This document shows positions 26,808 through 35,616 of a stretch of 54,129 bases of DNA, in pieces. Every line of letters begins with the position of its first letter. Position 1 is the first letter of the stretch. The notes under the pieces are model-generated. The model ran no database searches and had not been told where the DNA came from. It saw only the letters and a list, made by a program, of their open reading frames with translations. A program made the position numbers and the translations under genes. Source of the DNA: Candidatus Hydrogenedentota bacterium (GTDB lineage: Bacteria > Hydrogenedentota > Hydrogenedentia > Hydrogenedentales > JAEUWI01); contig JAEUWI010000050.1 in the NCBI GenBank assembly GCA_016791475.1, positions 1 through 54,129 of the forward strand, read 5' to 3'.

Positions 26808-28319
26808 TTACTTCGCGAGCTCTTCCTTCAGCACCTGCTGGTAGCCCGCCAGGTCTTCCAGTCGCAACAGCACCAGCCGGTCGATGCCGAGGGCGCGCAT
26901 GTTTGCCGTGGTGGTGCGGCTGTGGGGTGAGCGAGCGTCCAATCCCTGAAAGGCCAGGGTATGCTTGCCCGCCTTGAGGTTGTGCAGATCCAGGGGCTGC
27001 CACATATAGTCCGCGTTCACGATGGTGAAATCCACGGGCGCGCCGAAGTCCTTGCCGTCGAGCGAGGCCTGGTAGACGCCGCCCATCACCGCTTTGTAGA
27101 CCACGGCGTTGATCTGGTAGCGGCCGTCCTGCGCCACTTCGAAGTCGATCTCCAGTTTTCCGTTGGCCACTGCAGGAATATAGCTGATGCCGTTGCCATT
27201 CGGCACGACGAGCATGGCGGGTGTGGCGCGGTAGGCCAGATCTTTGACGGACAATTCCACATAGGGCGCGATGCGTTTCTCCGCGGGCGGCAGGGATTCA
27301 GCGATTAGCTTCGGCGGATACTGGTACCAGAAGGCCACGGAGCTGACCCAGTCGGGCCGTTCGAAAAACTGGCCCAGGTGGCGGGTCTGGTCCGTGAAAA
27401 CGCTTCCCCGATGCTCGATTTCTACCTTGAGGGATTCCTGGAAGGGAATCGGATCGGGCAGGTGCCACCGGTACGCCGTCACGCGGTCGCCGGGAAACAC
27501 GCCCTCATACAGGCTCACGCCGTGGTAGGGCGTGGAGAACTCCCGGAAGCCCCAGGCGTCGTTGAAATAATCCTCCGTGCCCGTGCCGCGCAACTGGGGC
27601 AATGCCGCGCCATCGATGTAGAAGAAGTCGTCTCCCTCGCCGTACCAGCCGATCTCCACCTGCTGCGCGGAGTGGACCGTGCCCACGTAGTGACCCCGCC
27701 CAGTGGTCTCCAGAATGGTGTAGTTCCCCGGCGCGGCGGGCATCGCCTGCCGGTACTCCGCATGAAAATAGGTCGTGTCCTCCGGCAGGGATTCATGCTT
27801 CTGCCAGTCGAGGTAATAGTAGAAAGAGTCCACCTTCAGCGTGGGGTGGTCGTTGGTGATGGTGACCTTGATGTGCTGGCGGAATGGGATCCGCCAGTAG
27901 CACGCGCGCGAGCGACCATGGGAGGACACCGACGCCACGGCGGAGGTGTAGTCCGCCCCCGCGCCATGGCCCACGCCGAAGAAATCGCCCAGGGGCGCCT
28001 GCACGCTGGGTTGCGCCGCGCCGTCATAGTAGATGCGCAGTACCAGCGAACGCCCGTGAAAGAGATCCTCCGCGCCCACCGTATTCCAGAAATGGGTAAT
28101 GATGCCGGGGCCGTCCTCGTCCATCAGCACCAGCGTCTCCCCCGGGGGAATCGGGCGCGCATCGCCATTCTTCGTCAGGTCCTCATTCGAGCTGCTCGCC
28201 CGCCGCGCTTCAAATTGCTGCTGGCGCGTGAGGGCGTCGAGGAGGGGATCGGCGGCATGCGCGGCGGGTCGGCAAAGAAGGGCAAGTGTTACGGCCGTGG
28301 CCGCCATGAACCATCTCAC
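26808..28319 (-). CDS. secreted GH172/DUF2961 glycosidase
   Basis: A 503-aa product. The GTG at 28319 is chosen because AGGAAG lies 7 nt upstream; it gives a clean signal peptide (WFMAATAVTLALLC... ending AHAAD). An ATG at 28352 is the alternative. The body is the DUF2961 (GH172) jelly-roll: GPGIITHFWNTV, GDFFGVG, the WYGEGDDFFYIDGA segment, and GTGTEDYFNDAWGF, which contains acidic residues conserved in the family. GH172 members cleave or rearrange furanosyl glycans (for example D-arabinan or fructan derivatives). A trailing sandwich domain (GKHTLAFQGLDARS) may bind sugar. Confidence 0.85.
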   Translation of the reverse strand: MRWFMAATAVTLALLCRPAAHAADPLLDALTRQQQFEARRASSSNEDLTKNGDARPIPPGETLVLMDEDGPGIITHFWNTVGAEDLFHGRSLVLRIYYDGAAQPSVQAPLGDFFGVGHGAGADYTSAVASVSSHGRSRACYWRIPFRQHIKVTITNDHPTLKVDSFYYYLDWQKHESLPEDTTYFHAEYRQAMPAAPGNYTILETTGRGHYVGTVHSAQQVEIGWYGEGDDFFYIDGAALPQLRGTGTEDYFNDAWGFREFSTPYHGVSLYEGVFPGDRVTAYRWHLPDPIPFQESLKVEIEHRGSVFTDQTRHLGQFFERPDWVSSVAFWYQYPPKLIAESLPPAEKRIAPYVELSVKDLAYRATPAMLVVPNGNGISYIPAVANGKLEIDFEVAQDGRYQINAVVYKAVMGGVYQASLDGKDFGAPVDFTIVNADYMWQPLDLHNLKAGKHTLAFQGLDARSPHSRTTTANMRALGIDRLVLLRLEDLAGYQQVLKEELAK

Positions 28320-28514
28320 GGGTAGGCTTCCTGTTGGGTGCTGGTTGAACATCTCGATTCATACCATAGCATACACGATGGCGTGGGTCGCAGGGGCGAG
28401 CAGGTGATTCGCTCTTGGACTTTAGTCGCCCGACGGAGACGGGAAGGTGCACATCCGCAATGGCGCCGAGAGTTTTCGGGGCTTGTAAGGGCCCTATAGT
28501 CGCGTACGGCGACC

Positions 28515-28672
28515 GAAGGTGGGTTAAGCTTTCAGGTTGACACAAGATCCACGATGCTATCGGACGGCCCTGCTGAGATTGAAGAATCTATCTTGGGTAA
28601 GCCCCAACTTTCTCGGGCCGTTTTCACGCCAACATGAGCCTTGCGGTCAAGCTGGAAGCTTAACCCACCTTC
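28515..28672. repeat. gene-less inverted REP pair related to the RAYT ends
   Basis: The left arm (28515-28541) and right arm (28646-28672) are inverted 27-nt copies with 2 mismatches. They match the ends of the RAYT unit at about 21 of 27 positions (shared GAA.GTGG.TTAA core). About 100 nt of unrelated sequence lie between the arms. It looks like a non-autonomous REP (BIME-like) derivative. Apart from this and the hairpin at 28769, the gap 28320-28823 holds nothing I can name. Confidence 0.75.
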
Positions 28673-28768
28673 GGTTGCACGTTTATTTCAGACGGTGTGA
28701 ACATGTCTGGGAAGCGTCCGCCCGGTCTTAATAGGATTGCCTTGCGGCGGCGATTCGACAAAGAAATC

Positions 28769-28804
28769 GGAGGCACCCGGCGTCCAGGGACGCCGGGTGC
28801 CTCC
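28769..28804 (-). terminator. terminator hairpin of the PEP-CTERM-like gene
   Basis: A 16-bp perfect stem with a 4-nt loop (GGAGGCACCCGGCGTC, cagg, complement) ends 20 nt beyond the stop. On the minus strand it is followed by a short T-containing stretch (GATTTCTTTG), consistent with a Rho-independent terminator. Confidence 0.7.
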
Positions 28805-28823
28805 GAGGGGAGTGAGTCTTAGA

Positions 28824-29594
28824 TTAGGCTGCGGTGTTCTTGCGGCGACGCAGGATACCCACGAGGCCCATGCCCAGGAAGCCGAGACCGGCGGCGGCGG
28901 GTACGGGGACGACGGCACCGGTGATTTGGACATTCACGTCACTTGATTTGTCCCAACCGCCTCCCGCGGAATTCCAATCGTAGTCCCAAGTGACCGCGCC
29001 ATTGCTGTAGAGGAATCCGCTGAACAAACCATTTGCGCCTTGTTGCGTCGAGCCGCTGAGGGGGGCGTTTGAACTGTGCAAGAACAAGGGTGCGATGAGA
29101 TTACTGCTGGAATCAAGCGCAGCCACCGTGAAGTAGTAGTTGGTGTTGCCGGAAACCGTCAGTCCAAGATTGGTAAAAGTCAACTGGGTAATTGTCAGGA
29201 AACTCCCGCTTGTGCCCTGGTAGTCAAGACCGCCTTGATATTGCACCGTACTTGTGGTCCACGACGTGCTTACGTCGGTAAGCGGCGCGGCAGTACTGGA
29301 GCCGACGTACAATGAGAAATTCGCAGTGGCTTCATCAACGGGATACGTTGTCGAGTTGATATACCATACAGTGAACTCATCAATTGTATAGGCGCTTGTG
29401 CCACTGAGATTGAATGTGTCTCCAACCAGATAAGGATCGACGTCACCCCACGCCACATTGCTTCGATTCGCGCCCGATGCGTTGTTGAGGTTGGCGGTCG
29501 GCAGACCGCGGTCAAAGATGATGGGATCCGCACCGGCAGCCCCTGCCAGTACGACGACCAGGCATGTCATGGTCTTTGCGACTAGGTTCTTCAT
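28824..29594 (-). CDS. secreted protein with PEP-CTERM/VPLPA-CTERM-like sorting signal
   Basis: A 256-aa product. The ATG at 29594 is chosen because GGGAAG lies 11 nt upstream and it starts a signal peptide (MKNLVAKT..., ending AGAAG). The middle is Thr/Ser/Gly-rich, as in exported PEP-CTERM proteins. The extreme C-terminus has the sorting layout: a short Pro-containing motif (VPVPAA), a hydrophobic stretch of about 14 residues and a basic tail (RRRKNTAA). This is the variant seen in VPLPA/PEP-CTERM systems, in which an exosortase-like enzyme moves the protein to the surface. No exosortase gene is in this window. The function is unknown. Confidence 0.8.
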   Translation of the reverse strand: MKNLVAKTMTCLVVVLAGAAGADPIIFDRGLPTANLNNASGANRSNVAWGDVDPYLVGDTFNLSGTSAYTIDEFTVWYINSTTYPVDEATANFSLYVGSSTAAPLTDVSTSWTTSTVQYQGGLDYQGTSGSFLTITQLTFTNLGLTVSGNTNYYFTVAALDSSSNLIAPLFLHSSNAPLSGSTQQGANGLFSGFLYSNGAVTWDYDWNSAGGGWDKSSDVNVQITGAVVPVPAAAGLGFLGMGLVGILRRRKNTAA

Positions 29595-30412
29595 GAGTAA
29601 ATACTTCCCTTGCGTTGTATTTGTCATTCAGTTGGATTGATAGGAACCGGGAGAATAGGGGGACGAATAGCACGTGGGTAATGCTTGGATGACGGTCTCA
29701 TAACCGTTGAGAAAGTTGCCATCGTCCGCTTCCATGAACGGCATACCACGGGCCATAGGTCAGGTACGACTTCCGCTCAACAGCGCCAGCAGTCTCTCCA
29801 GCGGCCTGTTGCCCGCCGCGTTGGAGACTGTCCAGAACCTACCACTGACAGCACGACACGAAGTGGTAAAGCACTATGCGGACATCCGATGCTCTCCGCC
29901 ATATTGCCAAATCCTTTCCCCAAGTCTGGCAAGGTAGTGCGAAGACGGTCCACTCGAAGTAGAGCCAAACGTCGAAAACTCTTGGCCTTCGGCGATAGGG
30001 CCTTTTCATGGGAAAAGAAGAACGACGCGATTGGTTCCCAATATACCGCCCAATCCAGTCCCGATGTTCCCACCTACATCGATTTTCTTCGCACGACTCC
30101 TGAAGCAATGCAAGAATCGCGCCCGAATAGATGCGTTGACCTAAGCACACTAATACAAAACGTTTACGGCCATATGAATCTGCCCGGTATTGCAGGTTTG
30201 ACACAAAAGCGCCACAGAATTTTGTCTTTTTTGACAAATATCTGCCATCCGGTAACTCGTCGATTCGACTTTCGGGGCGCCAGGCTACACACACCCGTGT
30301 GAAACTGGGACCGTACATCGCCGCGGGTGGGGCAGGGAATTCCGTCGTTGGTTTTCTGGTTGTGCTCTCGTATACTCCTCTGAACAATCTCACCTGGAAG
30401 GAGTGCAGCACC
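29595..30412. other. 818-bp gap without supported gene
   Basis: Open frames here (for example 29685-30302, and 29839-30414 on the minus strand) overlap each other, lack a ribosome site and have odd Arg/Pro-rich or low-quality products, so none is called. Promoter-like AT-rich sequence lies at 30190-30245. I see no repeat in it. Confidence 0.5.
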
Positions 30413-33199
30413 ATGTTGAGGAAATCCGCTAAGTTCCTAATCTACACCGTCGCCTTCGTGACCCTTTGTACCGTCGTCCCGGCCGAAACGGTTTTCCCCG
30501 GGGCGCAGTGGGCGCGGAAGAGTCCCGCCGAGGCCGGCATGGAATCGTCGCGGCTGGATGCCATCGCGACGCAGCTCGGTGGACGGGGCTGCGTCATCAA
30601 GGATGGCTACGTCGTGAAAGAATGGGGTGATCAGGCCGAATCGAAGGACTGGCTGTCCTCCGTGAAGCCTGTGATCAGCACGTTGCTCTTTTTCGCGATC
30701 GAGGAGGGCCGGGTGAAGAGCGTGGACCAGCCGATTGCCGAGTTTGGTTGGGAACTGCAACCGCGTCATCAGGGAATCACCTTTCGCCACCTCGGCGCGA
30801 TGAACAGCGGCTACGCGCGACCCGAAGGACCGGGCGAGGCCTGGGCCTACAACGACTTCGCCATTCAGCTCTACCAGAAGACCCTCTTCGACAAGGTCTT
30901 CCAGGCCCATGGAAACGATGTGGCCTCCGCGCCGGAGCGCCTGGGCCCTCTGGGCTTTGAGGATGGTCTCCGCTTTTCCGACAAGCATCGCATGAAGGCG
31001 TCGGTCCGTGATTTTTCACGCATCGTCTGGTTCTGGTGTCAGAAGGGCAACTGGAACGGTGCGCAACTGCTGCCCAGGAAGTATTTTGACGAGTACATGA
31101 AACCCCAGACCGCGAAAGACCTGCCCCAGACGCTGGAGGACGGTAAGGACGATGACTACCTCGCCCTGGGCTCTTTCGGCGGTGGCTCGGACCACTTCAC
31201 CCAGCAGGGGCCGGGCATTTACGGGTTCAACTGGTGGTTCAACGACACGGGTCGCCTCAACCCCGATTCCCTCACCTGGCCCGATGCTCCGGCGGACACG
31301 GTCATGTCCCTGGGTGCCGGGGGCAATTGCAGCGCCTTTATTCCCAGTCTGAACGTGGCCGTGATCGCGGCCCAGGCCGATTGGGGCGCGATCAAGGCGG
31401 GCGACCCGGAGGCGAAGCAGAATCAGGTGTTGAAACTGCTCACGGAAGCCACAACGTCCACCACGGAGATCGCTGCGGCGCCGGAAGAAACGCCCGCAGT
31501 TATTAGTGGCACGCTCCAGAAGTGGCAGCCGGTCACCGTGGACTTTTCGGGACCCCAGGCCAACGCCTCCGACAACGAGCCCAACCCCTTTCTGGACTAT
31601 CGCCTGACCGTCACGTTTACTTCGCCCTCGGGCAAGAAGCTGGATGTTCCGGGCTTCTTCGCGGGCGATGGCGCGGGCGGGCTCTCGGGCAATGTGTGGC
31701 GCGCGATCCTCGCGCCGGACGAGATCGGCGAATGGAAGTTTAAAGCGTCGTTTCGCGAAGGTAAGAATTGTTCCGTGAGTCTCGACAAGGTCACGGGCAA
31801 ATCGACGGGATTCAACGGAGCTTCCGGCAAGCTTGCTGTCGCCGCCGCGCCGGAGGACGCGCCCGACTTTTATCGCTGGGGCCGCCTCGAATATGTGAAG
31901 GCCCACTACCTCAAATTCCGCGATGGTGGCTATTGGCTCAAGGGTGGCACGGACGAGCCGGAAGACCTGCTGGGCTATCTGGGCTTCGCCAACACAGAGC
32001 CGGGCAAGTTTGGCGGCCACACCTTTGCCAATCACGCGCAGGACTGGCGCGAGGGCGATCCCGACTGGGACGGCGGCAAGGGTAAGAACATCATCGGCGC
32101 GTTGAATTACCTGGCCGATCAGAAGGTCAACAGCATCTACTTCATGCCCATGAACATTGGCGGCGACGGCAAAAACGCGCACCCCTATTTAACACCGATT
32201 AACCTCAACGGAAACCCGGAGAACGACAATCTCCACTTTGACCTGACGAAGCTGCACCAGTGGGGCATCATGCTGGGGCACGCCCAGCGGCGCGGGCTCA
32301 TGCTCCATTTCGTGTTGAACGAAGCGGAGGAGCGCAACAAAATCGAGCTCGACGGCGGTCACCTGGGCCTGGAGCGCAAACTTTACTACCGCGAGCTGGT
32401 GGCGCGCTTCGGCCACCACCCCGCGCTGCTGTGGAACCTCTGCGAGGAGTACAACCTGAACTACAACCTCGGGCCCTCCCTGGTCAAGGAATACGCCCGT
32501 TACCTCAAGGCTATCGACCCCTACGACAACCCCATTACCGTGCACCACTCCAGCACGCTGGACAAGACCTGGACTGAGTTCCTCGGCGATGACCATTTCC
32601 CCGTGGGCTCCTTCCAAATCAACGATGTAAGTCTGGTCGAAGTCTGGCGGGAAAAATCCGTCGCGGCGGGCCTGCCTCTCGTCATCGGCATGGACGAGTA
32701 CTTTCCCGATACGACCAGCCCGGAAAACACGCCGCGCCAGCGCCGGGAATACCTCTGGCCCATCTACTTTTCCGGCGGCAACGTGGAGTTTATCCTGTCG
32801 GACCTGCTCAAGACCGACGACTTCCGTAAGTGGGAAGAACTCTGGAAATCCATGGCCATCGCGCGCGCCTTCATGGAGACCCTGCCCTTCTGGGAGATGA
32901 CGCCTTCGGACGGTCTCCTGAGTGGATCCTCCGTCTTCGAGGGCGCCAACAACAAACTGCCCGGACAAGTCTTCGTGAAACCGGGCGAGATCTATGCGGT
33001 CTATTTACCGCTGGCCGAACAAACGGGTACGCTGGACCTCAGCGGCGCGACAGGAGCGTTCACGATGCAGTGGTTCAACCCGCGCACGGGCGAGTACGTC
33101 GGCGAAGCGCGTGAGATTGCGGGCGGCGGCGCTGTGGAATTGGGCCCAGTGCCGAGTGAGCCGGGCGAGGATTGGGTGGCGCTGGTGAAGCGGAAGTAA
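30413..33199 (+). CDS. fusion of a serine hydrolase (beta-lactamase fold) and a DUF5060 glycosidase-like protein
   Basis: A 928-aa secreted protein. The ATG at 30413 has AAGGAG about 9 nt upstream, and the signal peptide ends VVPAE. Residues ~25-360 form a serine hydrolase/class C beta-lactamase-like domain: SSVK matches the S-x-x-K nucleophile motif, and WAYND matches the Y-x-N motif, with a late GAGGN segment. Residues ~385-460 fit DUF5060 (PNPFLDYRLTVTFTSP, GFFAGDGAG). A TIM-barrel-like part (~500-810) contains FRDGGYWLKGG, HFVLNEAEE and WNLCEEYN. A small beta domain ends the chain (FNPRTGEYVGEAR). The one frame is open throughout, so it is a true fusion. The substrate is unknown. Confidence 0.8.
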   Translation: MLRKSAKFLIYTVAFVTLCTVVPAETVFPGAQWARKSPAEAGMESSRLDAIATQLGGRGCVIKDGYVVKEWGDQAESKDWLSSVKPVISTLLFFAIEEGRVKSVDQPIAEFGWELQPRHQGITFRHLGAMNSGYARPEGPGEAWAYNDFAIQLYQKTLFDKVFQAHGNDVASAPERLGPLGFEDGLRFSDKHRMKASVRDFSRIVWFWCQKGNWNGAQLLPRKYFDEYMKPQTAKDLPQTLEDGKDDDYLALGSFGGGSDHFTQQGPGIYGFNWWFNDTGRLNPDSLTWPDAPADTVMSLGAGGNCSAFIPSLNVAVIAAQADWGAIKAGDPEAKQNQVLKLLTEATTSTTEIAAAPEETPAVISGTLQKWQPVTVDFSGPQANASDNEPNPFLDYRLTVTFTSPSGKKLDVPGFFAGDGAGGLSGNVWRAILAPDEIGEWKFKASFREGKNCSVSLDKVTGKSTGFNGASGKLAVAAAPEDAPDFYRWGRLEYVKAHYLKFRDGGYWLKGGTDEPEDLLGYLGFANTEPGKFGGHTFANHAQDWREGDPDWDGGKGKNIIGALNYLADQKVNSIYFMPMNIGGDGKNAHPYLTPINLNGNPENDNLHFDLTKLHQWGIMLGHAQRRGLMLHFVLNEAEERNKIELDGGHLGLERKLYYRELVARFGHHPALLWNLCEEYNLNYNLGPSLVKEYARYLKAIDPYDNPITVHHSSTLDKTWTEFLGDDHFPVGSFQINDVSLVEVWREKSVAAGLPLVIGMDEYFPDTTSPENTPRQRREYLWPIYFSGGNVEFILSDLLKTDDFRKWEELWKSMAIARAFMETLPFWEMTPSDGLLSGSSVFEGANNKLPGQVFVKPGEIYAVYLPLAEQTGTLDLSGATGAFTMQWFNPRTGEYVGEAREIAGGGAVELGPVPSEPGEDWVALVKRK

Positions 33200-33251
33200 C
33201 AGTAACGGGCCAGGAAACAATCGAAGTCAACGCTGGGGCTTACCCCCCCTA

Positions 33252-33318
33252 CCCCCCCGCAAGCGGGGGGGACCTGACTCATGGAGCAGTCTTGTTGGTT
33301 CCCCCCGCTTGCGGGGGG
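33252..33318. repeat. G/C-tract double hairpin after the fusion gene
   Basis: Two short palindromes, CCCCCCCGC-aa-GCGGGGGGG at 33252-33271 and CCCCCCGC-tt-GCGGGGGG at 33301-33318, are inverted copies of each other, flanked by further C and G runs (for example GGGGGGGGGC and AGGGGGGA). They could act as terminators, and the G-runs could form a quadruplex. Confidence 0.7.
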
Positions 33319-33408
33319 GGGCAGGGGGGAGGACCTGTAACGATTTTCATCATCTAGGTTTGAGGGGATGCCTCATGATGGACTGCTCTGAAAACTGGAG
33401 AGAGACTC

Positions 33409-35031
33409 ATGAATGCAAGATTTCAGTATTTGTCGGGTGTGCTTTCGCTCCTGTTCACTGGCGCAGGATCCGTCTTCGCCGATCCAGGCTGTCTTCCGAC
33501 GATTTCAAGCATGAATTTCAACGTTGTCGATGGAGTATCCGCAGAGGCCATCCCAAACGGCCAGTGGCGGCTCTCGGGGACGCTCGACGTCACCTTCAGT
33601 GGCCGAATAGCGCCCCATGAAAACACCTCGGTACAGGTCTTCGGGGCCGGTGTCGAGGCCTTGGAAGGCAGATTCGATTCTGTGAAACTTCCCGAGAATT
33701 GGCTCTGCGATACGGTCTATGACGACGCAGCCCACACCCTCACACTCGGCAACTTTCACCCCGACCGGGCTCCCGCCTTCCCCACGGCGGAGGGCTTCGG
33801 CAAGTATGCCATCGGCGGCCGCGGCGGGCGGGTGATTGAAGTCACCAACCTCAACGACAGCGGGCTGGGCAGCTTTCGTGCGGCCTGCGAGGCGGAGGGA
33901 CCGCGCACGGTCGTGTTTCGCGTGTCGGGCACCATTGCGCTGGAGTCGGAACTGGAAATCGAGCACCCCTACATCACCATCGCGGGCCAGACCGCGCCGG
34001 GCGACGGCATCTGCGTGAAGAACTATCAGGTGAAGGTGGAGGCGGACCATGTGATCATCCGCTACATGCGCTTTCGTCCGGGCGACGAGCGGGGTGTGGA
34101 GCAGGACACATTCAGTGGCGAGGGCGATCACATCGTTATTGATCACTGCTCGGTGAGCTGGGGCGTGGACGAGACCCTGTCCTTCAACAAAGCATCCAAC
34201 CTCAGCGTTCAGTGGTGCCTCGTGAGCGAAAGTCTCTATCGCTCGGTTCATAAGAAGGGCGACCACGGCTACGGCGGACTCTGGGGCGGCCCCGGCGGCT
34301 CCTTTCACCACAATGCGCTTGTACATCACAGCAGCCGCAATCCCCGCGCGTCGGGCAACAAGGAATCGGGGCTGCTGGACTTTCGCAACAACGTGGTTTA
34401 CAACTGGGGTTTTAATAGCGCCTACGGCGGGGAATTGTGGCCGCGCAACTGGGTAAACAACTACTACAAGCCCGGTCCCGCCACGCGCGACAGTGTGAAG
34501 CGGCGGATATTCCTGCAAAAGGCCAAAGAGGGAAAAATGTACCTCGCCGGCACCCACATGGATGGCTATCCCGAGGTGACCGCCGACAACTGGGGCAAGG
34601 GCGTGGACTATGCGGAAGACGGCGAGGCGACAGAGGCAACCTTGCGCGTGGACAGCGAGTTTATCGTCGCGCCGGTCACGACCGATACGGCGGAGGTGGC
34701 TTTCGAGCGCGTGCTGGCCGGCGTGGGTGCGTCGCTCGTGCGCGATTCGGTGGACACCCGGATTATCGAGGAAATACGCACGGGCACCGCGAAGTACGGC
34801 AAAAGCTTCGAGGGCGGCGGCAACGGCATCATCGATTCCCAGAAGGATGTGGGCGGCTGGCCGGAACTGAAATCCGAACCTGCGCCTGAAGATGGCGACC
34901 ACGACGGGATGCCGGATACCTGGGAGAAAGACAAGGGCTTGAATCCGGCGGATGGGGCCGATGGCAACGCCGACCGCGACGGCGACGGCTACACCAATCT
35001 GGAAGAGTATTTGAACTCGTTGGCGCCGTGA
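33409..35031 (+). CDS. secreted pectate lyase-like polysaccharide lyase with C-terminal calcium-binding repeat
   Basis: A 540-aa product with GGAGAG 6 nt before the ATG and a signal peptide ending VFADP. The middle is a parallel beta-helix of the pectate lyase type: FGKYAIGGRGGRVIEVTNLND, RVSGTI, YITIAGQTAPG, HVIIRYMRFRPGD, and DHIVIDHCSVSWGVDETLSF (the calcium-binding signature), then FRNNVVYNWG. The last ~45 residues form a TSP3/dockerin-like calcium loop block (DGDHDGMPDTWEKD, DRDGDGYTNLEEY). It probably cleaves pectin-type uronate polysaccharides outside the cell, in keeping with the GH106 and GH172 genes. Catalytic residues were not assigned. Confidence 0.88.
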   Translation: MNARFQYLSGVLSLLFTGAGSVFADPGCLPTISSMNFNVVDGVSAEAIPNGQWRLSGTLDVTFSGRIAPHENTSVQVFGAGVEALEGRFDSVKLPENWLCDTVYDDAAHTLTLGNFHPDRAPAFPTAEGFGKYAIGGRGGRVIEVTNLNDSGLGSFRAACEAEGPRTVVFRVSGTIALESELEIEHPYITIAGQTAPGDGICVKNYQVKVEADHVIIRYMRFRPGDERGVEQDTFSGEGDHIVIDHCSVSWGVDETLSFNKASNLSVQWCLVSESLYRSVHKKGDHGYGGLWGGPGGSFHHNALVHHSSRNPRASGNKESGLLDFRNNVVYNWGFNSAYGGELWPRNWVNNYYKPGPATRDSVKRRIFLQKAKEGKMYLAGTHMDGYPEVTADNWGKGVDYAEDGEATEATLRVDSEFIVAPVTTDTAEVAFERVLAGVGASLVRDSVDTRIIEEIRTGTAKYGKSFEGGGNGIIDSQKDVGGWPELKSEPAPEDGDHDGMPDTWEKDKGLNPADGADGNADRDGDGYTNLEEYLNSLAP

Positions 35032-35076
35032 GATACCTGGCCTTTAGTCGTACACTCGGACTTTCCGAGATTGACC

Positions 35077-35232
35077 GAAGGTGGGTCAAGCTTCCAGCTT
35101 GACGCACAGCCTGCTTCAATCGCCGACGTGTCCATTGATTCGTTCACGCTCCTGGAGTCTCATATACATACAGCCGTGCCTTTTTGGGCGATACGTGTGC
35201 CTTTCGTCAAGCTGGAAGCTTAACCCACCTTC
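35077..35232. repeat. second gene-less inverted REP pair
   Basis: Arms 35077-35103 and 35206-35232 are inverted 27-nt copies with 1 mismatch; each contains the hairpin AAGCT-tcc-AGCTT. The sequence flanking the left arm (CTTCAATCGCC at ~35114) also occurs just outside the right RAYT end (~13047), so homology extends beyond the arm. The remaining gap 35233-35616 holds only the terminator below. Confidence 0.75.
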
Positions 35233-35562
35233 CGCGCCGCGCGATTTTTTGGAGGGCTTCACAGGATTCCAGTGACCCGGGCTGAGCGACTTGTTGGTTT
35301 GCGCGCGCATCGAGTTTCGAGTCTGAATGGGGCCGTCGAGTTTCCGACGGACTGCGGAGTGAACGCCACCTCGGGCACACGAACCGGCGTTGCCGGATCG
35401 CGTGGCACAACGCAAGGAGGCCAATGGGGTGTGAGATGAACGGCCTTCACCAACGTCTCTTCACCCACAAACTCCGTCGCAAGCTCCTCCGTGTGTGGGT
35501 CTCGGACGCGCCGTGGCGGGTGTCACCCGTGGAAAACCTTACTGCTCCTCCTGAAATGCAGA

Positions 35563-35592
35563 AAGCCCCGCGGGCACTGGCCTGCGGGGCTT
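35563..35592 (-). terminator. terminator of the oligoendopeptidase gene
   Basis: AAGCCCCGCGGGC pairs with GCCTGCGGGGCTT (13 bp, one wobble) across a 4-nt loop, 24 nt beyond the stop of the peptidase on the minus strand. It is followed there by TTTCTGCATTTC, a loosely T-rich tail. Confidence 0.65.
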
Positions 35593-35616
35593 GTTCATTC
35601 AGTGGCCTGTGAAACG

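Noticed and set aside
29685-30302. 205-codon frame in the 29.6-30.4 kb gap
   Set aside because: No ribosome site or recognisable motif, and it overlaps competing minus-strand frames of similar quality.
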